The notes under the pieces are model-generated. The model saw only the letters and a program-made list of their open reading frames with translations. It ran no database searches and had not been told where the DNA came from. A stretch of DNA of 64,000 nucleotides from Paenibacillus silvestris (GTDB lineage Bacteria > Bacillota > Bacilli > Paenibacillales > NBRC-103111), in NCBI RefSeq assembly GCF_009882985.1, contig NZ_WTUZ01000015.1:139117-203116 (forward strand). The letters run 5' to 3'. Below are positions 1 through 8,558 of this stretch, in pieces; position 1 is the first letter of the stretch, and each line of letters opens with the position of its first letter. The position numbers and the translations under genes are program-made.

Positions 1-100
1 CGCCAAAGACACCAGACTTGTACAGGAAGAATCCTGCTACAAGCACGACAACAATAACGGATAAGATTAGGGCGGAGCTGTTACTTTTCTTTCTAGCCAT
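1..100 (-). CDS. N-terminus of an anchored protein, cut by window edge
   Basis: An ATG at 100 (minus strand) opens a frame that stays open to the window edge, giving 33 residues. It begins MARKKSNSSA and continues with a hydrophobic stretch (about residues 10-28) ending in Phe-Phe-Leu-Tyr-Lys. This is a signal anchor or signal peptide. A GAGGGGAT ribosome binding site lies about 10 nt upstream and overlaps the end of the next upstream gene on this strand (125-910), so the two are probably co-transcribed. The rest of the protein is outside the window and the function cannot be told. Confidence 0.6.
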   Translation of the reverse strand, partial: MARKKSNSSALILSVIVVVLVAGFFLYKSGVFG

Positions 101-124
101 TTCATCAACCATCCCCTCGATAGG

Positions 125-910
125 TTAGGAGGCGTCACTTAACTTGAAATAGGCTTTATGGTTGGTTTCATCCAGCAAATCGAACACAATGAAGTAAGCG
201 TTGTCATATAGATCGATATGCAGCCAATGCTTCCCGCTCGCTGCTTCATCTTTTAACTGCACAACATAGTGAGCACTCGGGCGCTCTGCCATGAAGTCAA
301 AATGGCTGAAATCGATCAATCGGACCGCTGTTCGCATCTGTGCCGTCAACGCACTCCGATCCGTTTCGGATAACGCTGCGAGAACGCCATCTTGCAAGCG
401 AAATACCTGATGAACCGGGTTGGCGATCACACTGCCGACGGTTTCCGCGGTGAGCGTCTTGTCGATCAGCATGTTTTGCAGCTTGCGAATCTCTGCGCTG
501 ATATCTAGTGAGTTCACTAGGTCGCTGCCGAAACGGAAGCCGCTGGTCCCGATTTGGAAGGGCACATCCTCTTGATCCAAGTAAGCCATGGAGCCTGTCA
601 GCAGAAGCCGTGAAGCGTTTGCACGAGTGGGTTGCCCGCCGCCGTTCAATAAACGGGTGAACGATGCCTTCCACGCGATCAGCTCCTTGGGATCTTCAAT
701 CGAGATAGTGCCTATACCCGGGTACGTGACATTCATGCTCATGGGAACGCCGTCGAACATGTCGCGGCTATTCGTGTCCTTAGGAACCGTCCGAACTTCA
801 TCGACTCCAATTCGGAAAACATAAGCAAAAATACCGATCAGCGTACAACCGATCACGATTTGCAATAAGATGAGACGCAACCATGAAAGCCCTTTCTTCT
901 CCTCTTGCAT
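125..910 (-). CDS. Membrane-anchored protein of unknown function (261 aa)
   Basis: The protein has a short basic cytoplasmic N-terminus, one transmembrane helix at about residues 12-33, and a soluble extracytoplasmic remainder without cysteines or a motif I recognise. The start has an AAAGGAGAG site 8 nt upstream. It lies 43 nt downstream of the sensor kinase gene on the same strand and just upstream of another anchored protein, so it may be part of that regulatory operon, for example as an accessory envelope protein. It might belong to the DUF3919 family, but I am not certain. No function is assigned. Confidence 0.65.
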   Translation of the reverse strand: MQEEKKGLSWLRLILLQIVIGCTLIGIFAYVFRIGVDEVRTVPKDTNSRDMFDGVPMSMNVTYPGIGTISIEDPKELIAWKASFTRLLNGGGQPTRANASRLLLTGSMAYLDQEDVPFQIGTSGFRFGSDLVNSLDISAEIRKLQNMLIDKTLTAETVGSVIANPVHQVFRLQDGVLAALSETDRSALTAQMRTAVRLIDFSHFDFMAERPSAHYVVQLKDEAASGKHWLHIDLYDNAYFIVFDLLDETNHKAYFKLSDAS

Positions 911-953
911 GTAGATTACTCTCCTTTTATCTCAGAAAAATCATCGATTTGTA

Positions 954-2390
954 TCAATTTTGTAACAGACCTTGGGATAAGACGGGTTCCATTTGGAAGC
1001 TCAAAATGACTTCAGTTCCGCTTCCTTCGCGGCTGTGTACGGTAATATCGCCGCCTTGCAGCTCCATTAATTGTTGGCACAGCAGCAATCCAAGCCCGTG
1101 CGAATGGGCGGATATTGGCCGTTCGGCTTTCTCGTCAGCAGGAAGGAACAGCGTACGTACTTCCTCTTCGGTCATGCCTTTGCCATTATCGGTAATGCGT
1201 ACGAGACATTGGTATTCCTGCTGTTCCAGCCGTACATTCAGCTGTGTGCACTCGCTATGTTTGATTGCATTTTCTATGACGTTGAACAAAACCTGTTGTG
1301 TACGTTTTGGATCAATGTACACCTCGCATGCCTGCACTTGCACAGTAGTTGTAATTGCAGATTTAAGCAGCGTAGGCTCCAGAATACGCAAACTGTCCGT
1401 AAGGATCGCGGCCAAATCCGTGCGCTCAACCTGCACTCGCCAAGCCTCATCGCCTTTTAGCGACGATTGCAGCAGTTCTTCGACCATTTGCAGCAGTCGT
1501 GTGCTTTCTTTGCGGATGTAGACATTACATATTCGAATATCGTCGATACGCTCCATTTTATCGATCAGATCAGAGAAGCCGATGATGGAGGTTAACGGTG
1601 TTTTCAGCTCGTGAGTGACATTGTCGTAAAACTTTTTCTGCTTACTTTGCTCATAATGCAGAAGTTCAATATGTTCTTGCAGCGCCTCGGACATTTGATT
1701 GAAATCATCAGCCAACTCTCGCACCTCATCTTGGCTGCGGACCGTGATTTTCCGACTGAAGTCGCCTACAGTCACCAGCTTCAAAGCTTGCTGCAAGGCG
1801 TGCAACGGCTGCATGATGAAAAAAGAGAAGGAGTAGCTCGCGAGCAGAGCGACAAGCAAGCAGCCTAGTGCAACGCCAATAAACCAGGTCCTCATGGCAG
1901 ACAGGGTCTCTTCGTGTTTATTTAAATCAAGCAAGTAGCGGAACCCGCCTACAATTTTCCCTTCGTAAAGAAAGGGGGAGGCGTAGATGAGCATCTGGCT
2001 GTTCTCACCTTCCGTTATGACGGTGGCGGTTTGCCCCCCAAGTGCGGCATCGATATCACTGCGCTTCACTAAATCTTCTCTATTGCCGCTGTCGCCGATA
2101 ATGGTGCCCTCGGGATCAAACAGCTGCACTTGGAAGTTGCTGTTGGCGGCAAGGTGTGAAGCGATTAGTGGGGCATACGTCCCGGAAAAAAGCTGCTCGA
2201 TGCTGATTTTTTTATCGTTTACAATTTTGAGTGCCTCGATGCGGTGCAGGTCATAATATTGGCTAAGCGTCTGGGTATCCCGCTCTATCATACTTTTGCT
2301 CAGCGTATAGTTCACGACCACATACATGGCAGCCAGCAGCATGATGATCGTAATCGTGTGCTGAATGAACAGCTTATTTCGCAGCTTCAT
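954..2390 (-). CDS. Sensor histidine kinase (HAMP-HisKA-HATPase), OmpR-partner type
   Basis: Membrane sensor kinase of 478 aa. Transmembrane helix 1 is at about residues 12-31, an extracytoplasmic sensing domain follows, and helix 2 is at about 165-195. A HAMP region (about 195-245) comes next, then the dimerisation/phosphoacceptor motif VTHELKTPLTSIIGF with the phospho-accepting His near residue 260. The HATPase has N box (NVIENAIKH) and G boxes (DNGKGM, GLGLLL). The gene starts 3 nt after the stop of the response regulator, with GGAGG in the end of that gene as its ribosome binding site, so the two form a translationally linked pair. The stimulus is unknown. Confidence 0.93.
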   Translation of the reverse strand: MKLRNKLFIQHTITIIMLLAAMYVVVNYTLSKSMIERDTQTLSQYYDLHRIEALKIVNDKKISIEQLFSGTYAPLIASHLAANSNFQVQLFDPEGTIIGDSGNREDLVKRSDIDAALGGQTATVITEGENSQMLIYASPFLYEGKIVGGFRYLLDLNKHEETLSAMRTWFIGVALGCLLVALLASYSFSFFIMQPLHALQQALKLVTVGDFSRKITVRSQDEVRELADDFNQMSEALQEHIELLHYEQSKQKKFYDNVTHELKTPLTSIIGFSDLIDKMERIDDIRICNVYIRKESTRLLQMVEELLQSSLKGDEAWRVQVERTDLAAILTDSLRILEPTLLKSAITTTVQVQACEVYIDPKRTQQVLFNVIENAIKHSECTQLNVRLEQQEYQCLVRITDNGKGMTEEEVRTLFLPADEKAERPISAHSHGLGLLLCQQLMELQGGDITVHSREGSGTEVILSFQMEPVLSQGLLQN

Positions 2391-2393
2391 GGC

Positions 2394-3068
2394 TTAAACC
2401 TCCAGCTTGTAGCCCATTCCGTGAACGGTGGCTAGCACATGATCATGGGGTTTGATTTTCTCACGAAGCCGATTCACCATCATATCGACGGAACGGGTTT
2501 GTCCGTAGTATTCGAAGCCCCATACCTGATCCAAAATGTGCTCCCGCGTGAACACCTTTTTGGGGTTTTTGCACAGCAGCCAGAGGAAGTCGAACTCTTT
2601 GCTAGTTGTTTTGACCAATTGGCCTGCCACTTTCAATGATCGCTCGTTGCGATCCATTTCTATGACACCTGCTTGAAGGACATCAGCCGTATGTGAGGCT
2701 GCATCCGGAGTCATTCGGCGCATAACGGCACGAATTCGCATGATAAGCTCCCGCGTTTCAAAGGGCTTGGTCAAATAATCATCGGCGCCGAGCTGGAAGC
2801 CTAATATTTTGTCGTTCATCTCGTTTTTCGCTGTGAGTACGATGACAGGTATTTCTTTGTAGGTTTGCTGCAGCGTTTTCAACAGTTCAAAACCGGATTG
2901 GTCAGGCAGCATCAGATCGAGCAGGATTAAATCGATGGGGTGAGAAGCGAGCGCGTCGAGCCCGGAGGCAATGGTGCCAGCTACGATAGGGTGAAAACCC
3001 TCAACTTCAAGGCTTAATTTGAGCAGCATCTGGATGCTGGAATCGTCTTCAATAATTAATATATGCAT
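2394..3068 (-). CDS. OmpR/PhoB-family response regulator
   Basis: The N-terminal receiver domain (residues 1-115) has the acidic pair E8/D9, the phospho-accepting D51 in LILLDLMLPD, T and K at the usual later positions (VLTAKNE, YLTKPFE). A C-terminal winged-helix DNA-binding domain follows, ending in RLREKIKPHDHVLATVHG. I place the start at 3068 (MHILIIEDD) because AAGGAA lies 8 nt upstream; an in-frame ATG at 3092 has no ribosome binding site. The length is 224 aa. It pairs with the kinase directly downstream. It is transcribed divergently from the desaturase gene at 3331, but it is not of the NarL-like DesR type known to control desaturases. Confidence 0.94.
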   Translation of the reverse strand: MHILIIEDDSSIQMLLKLSLEVEGFHPIVAGTIASGLDALASHPIDLILLDLMLPDQSGFELLKTLQQTYKEIPVIVLTAKNEMNDKILGFQLGADDYLTKPFETRELIMRIRAVMRRMTPDAASHTADVLQAGVIEMDRNERSLKVAGQLVKTTSKEFDFLWLLCKNPKKVFTREHILDQVWGFEYYGQTRSVDMMVNRLREKIKPHDHVLATVHGMGYKLEV

Positions 3069-3330
3069 AGGAAAGTTCCTTTCCGGCGACATTTTGGCTA
3101 ACTCACATTAATAAGAGTTCATCTATGTGTATTTATTCTACACAACAGACGAGCTATGTAAATATGCCTGACTTATATTGCATTTTACAAAAAGCGTTTT
3201 CAACCTTATGATGAGTGAGCGGTGTAATATTACTTTCCGTATAAGGGAACTTTATTTGATCTGCAACGTACTACAACTGTGACAACAAATCAGATCCGAC
3301 ACGATGTGGAGAGAAGGAGTTCTAAACGGA
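3069..3330. promoter_or_regulatory. Divergent intergenic region between two-component pair and desaturase
   Basis: This 262-bp region must hold promoters for both directions. A cre-like dyad (AAAAAGCGTTTTCA, 3189-3202) matches the CcpA consensus in 13 of 14 positions on the minus strand. I see no clear consensus -35/-10 pair for the desaturase. An AAGGAG at about 3314-3319 serves as its ribosome binding site. Confidence 0.4.
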
Positions 3331-4362
3331 ATGAAGCATGATGATAAAAATGGATGGCGTTCTGACATCGCACCCTACGAAAGGCCGCATATGAGGCACA
3401 GCGTTTGGCAAATTATTAATACGGTAATTCCCTTTTTTGCACTATGGTATTTCGCATATTTAAGCCTTTCCGTATCCATATGGCTTACGCTTGTGATCGA
3501 CATTATTGCCTCAGGGTTTCTGGTGCGCATCTTTATCATCTTCCACGATTGCTGTCACAAATCTTTTTTCAAAAATAAATGGGCTAATGAAATAGTGGGT
3601 ACCGTGACAGGAATTCTGACATTCGTCCCTTACCATCAATGGCGTTACACGCACTCCGTTCATCACGCATCCAGCGGTAACTTGGATCGCAGAGGTGTAG
3701 GCGATATTTGGACGCTGACCGTTGATGAATATCAGAAATCCTCATGGAAAAAAAGACTCACATACCGACTATACCGCAATCCGCTGATCATGTTCATTGT
3801 TGGACCGATCTTCATTTTTCTTATCGATTATCGTTTTAACCGCAAGCGTGCAGGAATGAAGGAACGTGTGAATACGTATATCACGAATGTTAGCATTGTG
3901 GGAAGTTTAGCTTTGCTGTGCTGGGCTATTGGCTGGCAGTCTGTTCTCCTTATTCAAGGTCCGATGTTTTTGGCCTCGGGTATGATGGGAATTTGGCTGT
4001 TTTATGTACAGCATAACTATGAAGAGGCTTATTTCGAAAATGAACACGAATGGGATTATGTCAAAGCGGCGATGCATGGCAGTTCGTTTTACAAGCTGCC
4101 TAAAGTGCTGCACTGGATCACGGGGAATATCGGCTTTCACCATATTCATCACCTGAGCCCGCGAGTTCCGAACTATTACTTGGAAAAGGTTCATAACAAA
4201 AGCGCCGTGCTGCGTAACGTCCAGACGATTACGTTGATTACAAGCTTAGAGTCTTTGAAGTTCCGTATTTGGTGCGAGGATACCAAAAGGTTTATCCGCT
4301 TCAAGGACTTGAAGCCTATTAAAGTGAAAAGCGGCCTTGTCAAAACGTTGGAAATCGACTAG
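3331..4362 (+). CDS. des: Membrane fatty acid desaturase
   Basis: Integral membrane di-iron desaturase that introduces a cis double bond into membrane acyl chains. The three histidine boxes are visible: HDCCH (residues 72-76), HSVHH (108-112) and HHIHH (270-274). Hydrophobic segments lie at about 30-68, 150-168 and 190-230, which is the arrangement of the FA_desaturase family. The closest characterised type is the Bacillus Des acyl-lipid desaturase induced on cold shock. I start at the ATG at 3331 because AAGGAG lies 11 nt upstream; the earlier in-frame ATG at 3304 has no site. The 343-aa length fits the family. A strong terminator follows at once, so the gene is monocistronic. Confidence 0.92.
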   Translation: MKHDDKNGWRSDIAPYERPHMRHSVWQIINTVIPFFALWYFAYLSLSVSIWLTLVIDIIASGFLVRIFIIFHDCCHKSFFKNKWANEIVGTVTGILTFVPYHQWRYTHSVHHASSGNLDRRGVGDIWTLTVDEYQKSSWKKRLTYRLYRNPLIMFIVGPIFIFLIDYRFNRKRAGMKERVNTYITNVSIVGSLALLCWAIGWQSVLLIQGPMFLASGMMGIWLFYVQHNYEEAYFENEHEWDYVKAAMHGSSFYKLPKVLHWITGNIGFHHIHHLSPRVPNYYLEKVHNKSAVLRNVQTITLITSLESLKFRIWCEDTKRFIRFKDLKPIKVKSGLVKTLEID

Positions 4363-4374
4363 GTGATCAGGCAG

Positions 4375-4427
4375 AGCCAGCAGTTAAAGTAGAGCTTCTA
4401 CTTTGGCTGTTGGCTTTTTTATTGTTT
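4375..4427 (+). terminator. Rho-independent terminator after desaturase
   Basis: A long imperfect stem starts AGCCAGCAG and closes with CTGTTGGCT around a GCT loop, with an inner AAAGTAGA/TCTACTTT helix. A T-rich tail follows (TTTTTTATTG). Confidence 0.9.
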
Positions 4428-4483
4428 TTGGGATTGCTGAGCGGGGGCCGCGAGTGAAGGGAGCTTGCATGTGCGTCGATCCT

Positions 4484-4669
4484 CATTGGATGAAATCCAA
4501 CGTAAAGGCACTTTAGGGGGCTTTCACGTGTATTTCGTTGGACTAAATCCAACGGGGTGCTCGATTGGGCGCCATTATGAGGCATTTTCGCTGCAGCTGG
4601 TTGGAATTCATCCAATGAGACTGAGGATTTATGCCGATAAAACGTGGTTTCATTGGAATTCGTCCAATG
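4484..4669. repeat. Four-unit symmetrical intergenic element (unit class CATTGGATGAAATCCAACG)
   Basis: Four 19-bp units lie at 4484-4502 (forward), 4536-4554 (forward), 4599-4617 (reverse) and 4651-4669 (reverse). Each unit is itself a near-palindrome of TTGGA/TCCAA arms. Orientation is read from the asymmetric centre (GAAATCC against GGAATTC). Unit starts are 52, 63 and 52 bp apart, and the element is symmetrical about position 4576.5. It sits between the desaturase terminator and the promoter region of sugar module 1. Open frames that cross it are not supported as genes. Confidence 0.85.
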
Positions 4670-4859
4670 GGACTTTTAGCGGCGCGGGGGAGGAGATATA
4701 AAAGAGGACTGGAAATCGTCACTCCCACAGAACCCCACCACCCATCTACTCCAACCTAAAAAAAACACAAGTCGGTGAAAAGACATTCCATTGTTGCAAG
4801 CGCTTTATCGAGGTACCATAGGGGTATAACATCGACGAAGAAATAGTGAGGGGGGCTAG
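4670..4859 (+). promoter_or_regulatory. Leader/promoter region of sugar module 1
   Basis: About 190 bp precede the first permease. A cre-like sequence TGCAAGCGCTTTAT (4795-4808) matches the catabolite-repression consensus with two mismatches. GAGGGGG (4849-4855) is the ribosome binding site of the permease. No convincing -35 was seen, as is usual for promoters that need an AraC-type activator. Confidence 0.4.
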
Positions 4860-5825
4860 ATGATGGCGGTAGGCGCGCAAGCGGTAGAACAAATGAATAA
4901 GCGTGCGCAGGCGAAAAAGGGCAATTCCTTTCTGCGAACGTTTTGGAAGTATAGGGCGCTGTATCTGATATCTGTACCAGGGATTTTATATTTTATTATT
5001 TTCAAGTATGTACCGCTGCTAGGTTCAGTTATTGCCTTTCAGGATTACAATATTTTTGACGGCTTTACGGGCAGTAAATGGGTCGGATTCGAGCATTTTG
5101 CACGTATGTTTGCCCATTATGACTTTATCAAAATTTTGAAAAATACAGTCTTGATCGGTATCTACGATCTAGTGCTAGCGTTCCCTGCACCAATCATCCT
5201 TGCCCTCTTGCTTAACGAGCTGCGTGTTGTACTGTACAAGCGCGTTCTGCAAACGGTTGTTTATATGCCTCATTTCCTGTCATGGGTTATCGTGAGCGGG
5301 ATTGCTATCGGCATTCTTTCGCCTTCGACTGGTGCAGTGAACCATTTCATCGCTTGGCTTGGTTTCGAACCGATTTATTTCTTAGGAGAAGAGTCCTGGA
5401 TCCGCACGGTTCTGATCTCATCAGGCATTTGGCGGGATTCGGGTTATGGCACGATTATTTATTTGGCCGCGCTCGCAGGAATTAATCCCGATTTATATGA
5501 AGCTTCAGAAGTGGATGGGGCGAATCGCTGGAGACAAACCATTTCGATAACGCTTCCATCGCTGCTGCCAACCATTATGATTCTGTTCCTGCTGCACATT
5601 GGTAAATTCTTAGATTTCGGTTTCGAGCGCGTGTACGTGTTCTTGAATCCGCTGAATAAAGAAAATGGTGAAATTCTGGATACCTACATTTACACTGCAG
5701 GATTGTTAGGTCAACAGTTCAGCTATACTACGGCAATCGGCCTCTTCAAAGCCTTAGTAGGTGTCATCTTTATTGTAACAGGTAACGTGTTAAGCAAAAA
5801 AACAACGGGTGAAAGCTTGTACTAA
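4860..5825 (+). CDS. Sugar ABC transporter permease, LplB type
   Basis: Inner-membrane permease of a CUT1 carbohydrate importer, 321 aa with six predicted membrane segments from about residue 37. The ABC-coupling EAA loop is present as YEASEVDGANRWRQ in the C-terminal half. The N-terminus carries a basic cytoplasmic extension typical of the LplB/YtcP-partner group. The ATG at 4860 is followed at once by another ATG; GAGGGGG upstream fits either. The second permease follows after 18 nt and the binding lipoprotein after that. No ATPase is encoded nearby, so a shared MsmX-like ATPase elsewhere is inferred. Confidence 0.93.
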   Translation: MMAVGAQAVEQMNKRAQAKKGNSFLRTFWKYRALYLISVPGILYFIIFKYVPLLGSVIAFQDYNIFDGFTGSKWVGFEHFARMFAHYDFIKILKNTVLIGIYDLVLAFPAPIILALLLNELRVVLYKRVLQTVVYMPHFLSWVIVSGIAIGILSPSTGAVNHFIAWLGFEPIYFLGEESWIRTVLISSGIWRDSGYGTIIYLAALAGINPDLYEASEVDGANRWRQTISITLPSLLPTIMILFLLHIGKFLDFGFERVYVFLNPLNKENGEILDTYIYTAGLLGQQFSYTTAIGLFKALVGVIFIVTGNVLSKKTTGESLY

Positions 5826-5843
5826 GACGGAGGTGACCGCTAT

Positions 5844-6725
5844 ATGAATCGCAAGCCGACAGCCGGCTGGCAAGTTTTTAACGTGTTTAACGTCGTATTT
5901 CTAACGCTTCTATCATTGGCGATGCTCCTGCCGTTCTTAAACGTGCTGGCTCAATCGTTCAGTTCATCCCAAGCCATCGTGAATGGCAAGGTCTTCTTCC
6001 TGCCTGTACAGTTTACGGCGATCAATTATCAATACGTGTTTAGCGATGCGGCGATCTGGCGTTCTTTCGGAGTAACCGTGTATATTACGATAGTAGGTAC
6101 GTTAATCAATTTGATTGCAACGGCTTCACTGGCTTATCCGGTGTCGCGCCCTGAATATGCCGGACGAAACGTAGTCGTGATCATGGTTCTGATTACGATG
6201 GTATTTACAGCTCCGCTGATTCCTAACTTTATTTTGATGAAAAACTTGCATCTGACGAACTCGCTTTGGGCACTTATGATTCCAGGTGCGATCAGCGCCT
6301 TTAACTTTTTCGTGATGAGGTCATTCTTCCTGCAAATTCCGAGCGAATTGATTGATTCCGGCCGCATCGACGGTTGTTCGGAGCTAAGAATGATCTGGAA
6401 CATTGTGCTTCCTCTATCCAAGCCGGTAATGGCTTCCCTTGGGATTTTCTACGCCGTTGGGCATTGGAATACGTATCAAAGTGCGCTCTACTATATTAAC
6501 AAACCAGCGTTATGGCCGCTTCAAGTGAAGCTGCGTCAACTCATTGTATCTGAAGATATCAGCATCGATCCGAACTCCTCACAATTTAGCGGACTAGCCC
6601 ATATGGATCCTGAAGGTATCAAAATGGCGACGATTATTATTGCAACAATCCCAATTATCCTAATTTACCCGTTCTTGCAGCGTCATTTCGTCAAAGGGAT
6701 GATGGTAGGCTCCGTCAAATCATAA
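5844..6725 (+). CDS. Sugar ABC transporter permease, LplC/YtcP type
   Basis: Second inner-membrane subunit of CUT1 module 1, 293 aa, six hydrophobic segments, with the coupling loop SGRIDGCSELRMIWNIVLP (about residues 172-190). The C-terminus has the family ending QRHFVKGMMVGSVKS. GGAGGTG precedes the ATG. It forms a heteromeric channel with the product of 4860-5825 and receives substrate from the lipoprotein encoded at 6885. Confidence 0.93.
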   Translation: MNRKPTAGWQVFNVFNVVFLTLLSLAMLLPFLNVLAQSFSSSQAIVNGKVFFLPVQFTAINYQYVFSDAAIWRSFGVTVYITIVGTLINLIATASLAYPVSRPEYAGRNVVVIMVLITMVFTAPLIPNFILMKNLHLTNSLWALMIPGAISAFNFFVMRSFFLQIPSELIDSGRIDGCSELRMIWNIVLPLSKPVMASLGIFYAVGHWNTYQSALYYINKPALWPLQVKLRQLIVSEDISIDPNSSQFSGLAHMDPEGIKMATIIIATIPIILIYPFLQRHFVKGMMVGSVKS

Positions 6726-6818
6726 TGAGTCATTTGTGAAATCATGTATGAGATGCCGAGTTTTGACAACATTCTAAAAAAAAGACAATTCGAACTAAAG
6801 ACAGCCCATATCGACAAA

Positions 6819-6836
6819 TTGTAAACGCTTTTACAA
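6819..6836. promoter_or_regulatory. cre-like/LacI-type operator before binding-protein gene
   Basis: The dyad TTGTAAACGCTTTTACAA contains TGTAAACGCTTTTA, which matches the CcpA cre consensus TGWAARCGYTWNCW in 13 of 14 positions. It lies about 50 bp upstream of the lipoprotein gene, in a 159-bp gap that would suit an additional promoter for this highly needed component. Carbon catabolite control is inferred. Confidence 0.6.
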
Positions 6837-6884
6837 TGAGTGAGTAATAGGTCATATTTTAGCGAAATGAAAAGAGGGGTAGAA

Positions 6885-8468
6885 ATGAAAAAATGGATTC
6901 CCACGACGATGGCTGCGGTTCTCTTGGCCAGTACGATGGCGGCTTGCTCTTCTAAACCAACAGAACAACCAACATCCAGCGCAGCAGCTAATGGAGCTAG
7001 TGCAAAGCCAGCTGAGAAAACGAAGTTCTCCATTTCCTTGCGTACTCTGGCATTCGGGCACGTGGAGAAGTCACCTGATATCAATCAAGATAAATGGGTA
7101 AAGAAACTAGAAGAATTAACGAATTCCGATATGAATATCGTGCTTGTTCCGCACAAAGAATATGAGCAAAAAATGATCCAAATGTTTGCAACCAACGACA
7201 TTCCTGATGTAGTCCAAGGCAGCGGCGGTGTGAACGGGAAAGAAATGGCGGGTTCCGTCAAAGCAGGCGTATTCATGCCGCTGGATGACTTGCTGAAACA
7301 ATACGGCCCGAACTTGCTGAAAAAAGTGCCAAAAGACGCTTGGGATAATGTAACGTACAACGGCAAAATCTTTGCGATTCCAGAGTACTTGTCCAACCCG
7401 TCCCGACGCGCGATCTTCGTTCGTAAGGACTTGCTGGATAAAGCCGGTCTAGGCGTGCCGAAAACGGTTGATGAGTACATGGCCGTGCTTCGCAAGTTCA
7501 AAGAAATGGGCGTTGAGAACCCTTACATGGGTCGCGAGAACTTCAAATATGCGGATTCGTTCTTCGGAGCTTATGACGTATATCCATACCTTTCTATGTT
7601 TGAGAAGTCCGGCGATCAAGTTTTGCCGAAATTTTTCGACACAGAGAATATGACCAAAGCGCTGCAAACGTACAAAACGATGTTTGACGAAGGTTTGATC
7701 AACAAAGAATTCGCAACTATCAACGCAACGGTATTCAAAAACACGATCCTTGCTGGTAAAGCAGGCATGTGGTCCATGAACGCCAATGAAATGCTGCAAT
7801 GGGAAACACAGCTGAAAACGACGGTGCCAACGGGCGATATCGAGATCATCGCATCTCCGACAGGACCGGATGGTAAAGGTGGTCACTACCTGTACGGACC
7901 TGCGCCGCGTGCCTATTTTATTAACAAAAATGTGAAAAATGCTGCGCAAATCATCAAGTTCTACGATTGGATGATGTCTGACGAAGCAGAGAAATTCTTC
8001 ACATTCGGTATCGAAGGCGACACTTACAAGACGGTAGACGGCAAAATCGACTATAAAGCACCAACAGATACTGCGGGTGTAGATGAAGAGCGTTACCGTC
8101 AATCCTTCTTGTGGTTGGTTCAAGATACAACTTATAATAAGGGCACACTCAGTATGACAGAAGATGGTAAGAAATTGATGAACGTGTACGACACGACTTT
8201 GAAAAATGAAGGACGCGATGGTATCAACTTCGAGCCGCGCCTGGAGTCGTTAATGAAAAACCCTGACATTTCACCGCTGTCCGACCAAGCACCTCCTGTT
8301 ATTCTTTCGCATATGGTCAAAATGGTGTACGGCAAAGAGCCGATCTCCGACTGGCCGAAGGTTCTGGAAGAGTGGAAATCCAAAGGCGGCAACGATGTGA
8401 TCAAGGAAGCTACAGAGAAATTCAATAGTAAAGATTCCGGTACGACTGTGTCGATGCCGCGTAAATAA
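6885..8468 (+). CDS. Extracellular solute-binding lipoprotein, sugar module 1
   Basis: Binding lipoprotein of the LipO/YtcQ group, 527 aa after choosing the ATG at 6885, which has AGAGGGG upstream and gives a clean signal peptide. The lipobox is STMAAC with the lipidated Cys at residue 21, followed by a Ser/Thr/Ala-rich linker. The mature part resembles family 1 solute-binding proteins (for example GLGVPKTVDEYMAVLRKFKEMGV). It would capture an oligosaccharide outside the membrane and pass it to permeases 4860 and 5844. The large size is typical of the LplABC-like subgroup that handles complex glycans. The sugar is unknown; the downstream lyases suggest uronate-containing oligomers. Confidence 0.93.
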   Translation: MKKWIPTTMAAVLLASTMAACSSKPTEQPTSSAAANGASAKPAEKTKFSISLRTLAFGHVEKSPDINQDKWVKKLEELTNSDMNIVLVPHKEYEQKMIQMFATNDIPDVVQGSGGVNGKEMAGSVKAGVFMPLDDLLKQYGPNLLKKVPKDAWDNVTYNGKIFAIPEYLSNPSRRAIFVRKDLLDKAGLGVPKTVDEYMAVLRKFKEMGVENPYMGRENFKYADSFFGAYDVYPYLSMFEKSGDQVLPKFFDTENMTKALQTYKTMFDEGLINKEFATINATVFKNTILAGKAGMWSMNANEMLQWETQLKTTVPTGDIEIIASPTGPDGKGGHYLYGPAPRAYFINKNVKNAAQIIKFYDWMMSDEAEKFFTFGIEGDTYKTVDGKIDYKAPTDTAGVDEERYRQSFLWLVQDTTYNKGTLSMTEDGKKLMNVYDTTLKNEGRDGINFEPRLESLMKNPDISPLSDQAPPVILSHMVKMVYGKEPISDWPKVLEEWKSKGGNDVIKEATEKFNSKDSGTTVSMPRK

Positions 8469-8521
8469 GCTCAAGTATTGAGCATGACCGACTCCTCACG
8501 AGCACACCAGCGCGTGGGGAG
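8469..8521 (+). other. Intercistronic stem-loops between lipoprotein and regulator
   Basis: Two hairpins follow the lipoprotein stop: GCTCAA-gta-TTGAGC (8469-8483) and CTCCTCACG with CGTGGGGAG (8492-8521). Neither is followed by a T-run. They may stabilise the lipoprotein message or reduce read-through into the regulator genes. Confidence 0.5.
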
Positions 8522-8558
8522 CGGGCATTTCAGAAGGGTAAGAAGGGAGCGTCGCCTC

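Noticed and set aside
297..674. Long antisense frames inside real genes throughout the window (for example 297-674, 13354-13785, 45044-45691)
   Set aside because: They lie opposite well-supported genes, lack ribosome binding sites and have compositions typical of shadow frames in GC-rich coding sequence.
3189..3202. cre-like site controlling the desaturase or two-component genes
   Set aside because: The match is fair, but carbon control of these genes has no support from context, and A/T-rich sequence makes such matches common. Noted in the intergenic entry, not claimed as a finding.
4465..4701. 78-codon open frame across the four-unit element
   Set aside because: No ribosome binding site, and its sequence is explained by the repeat units.
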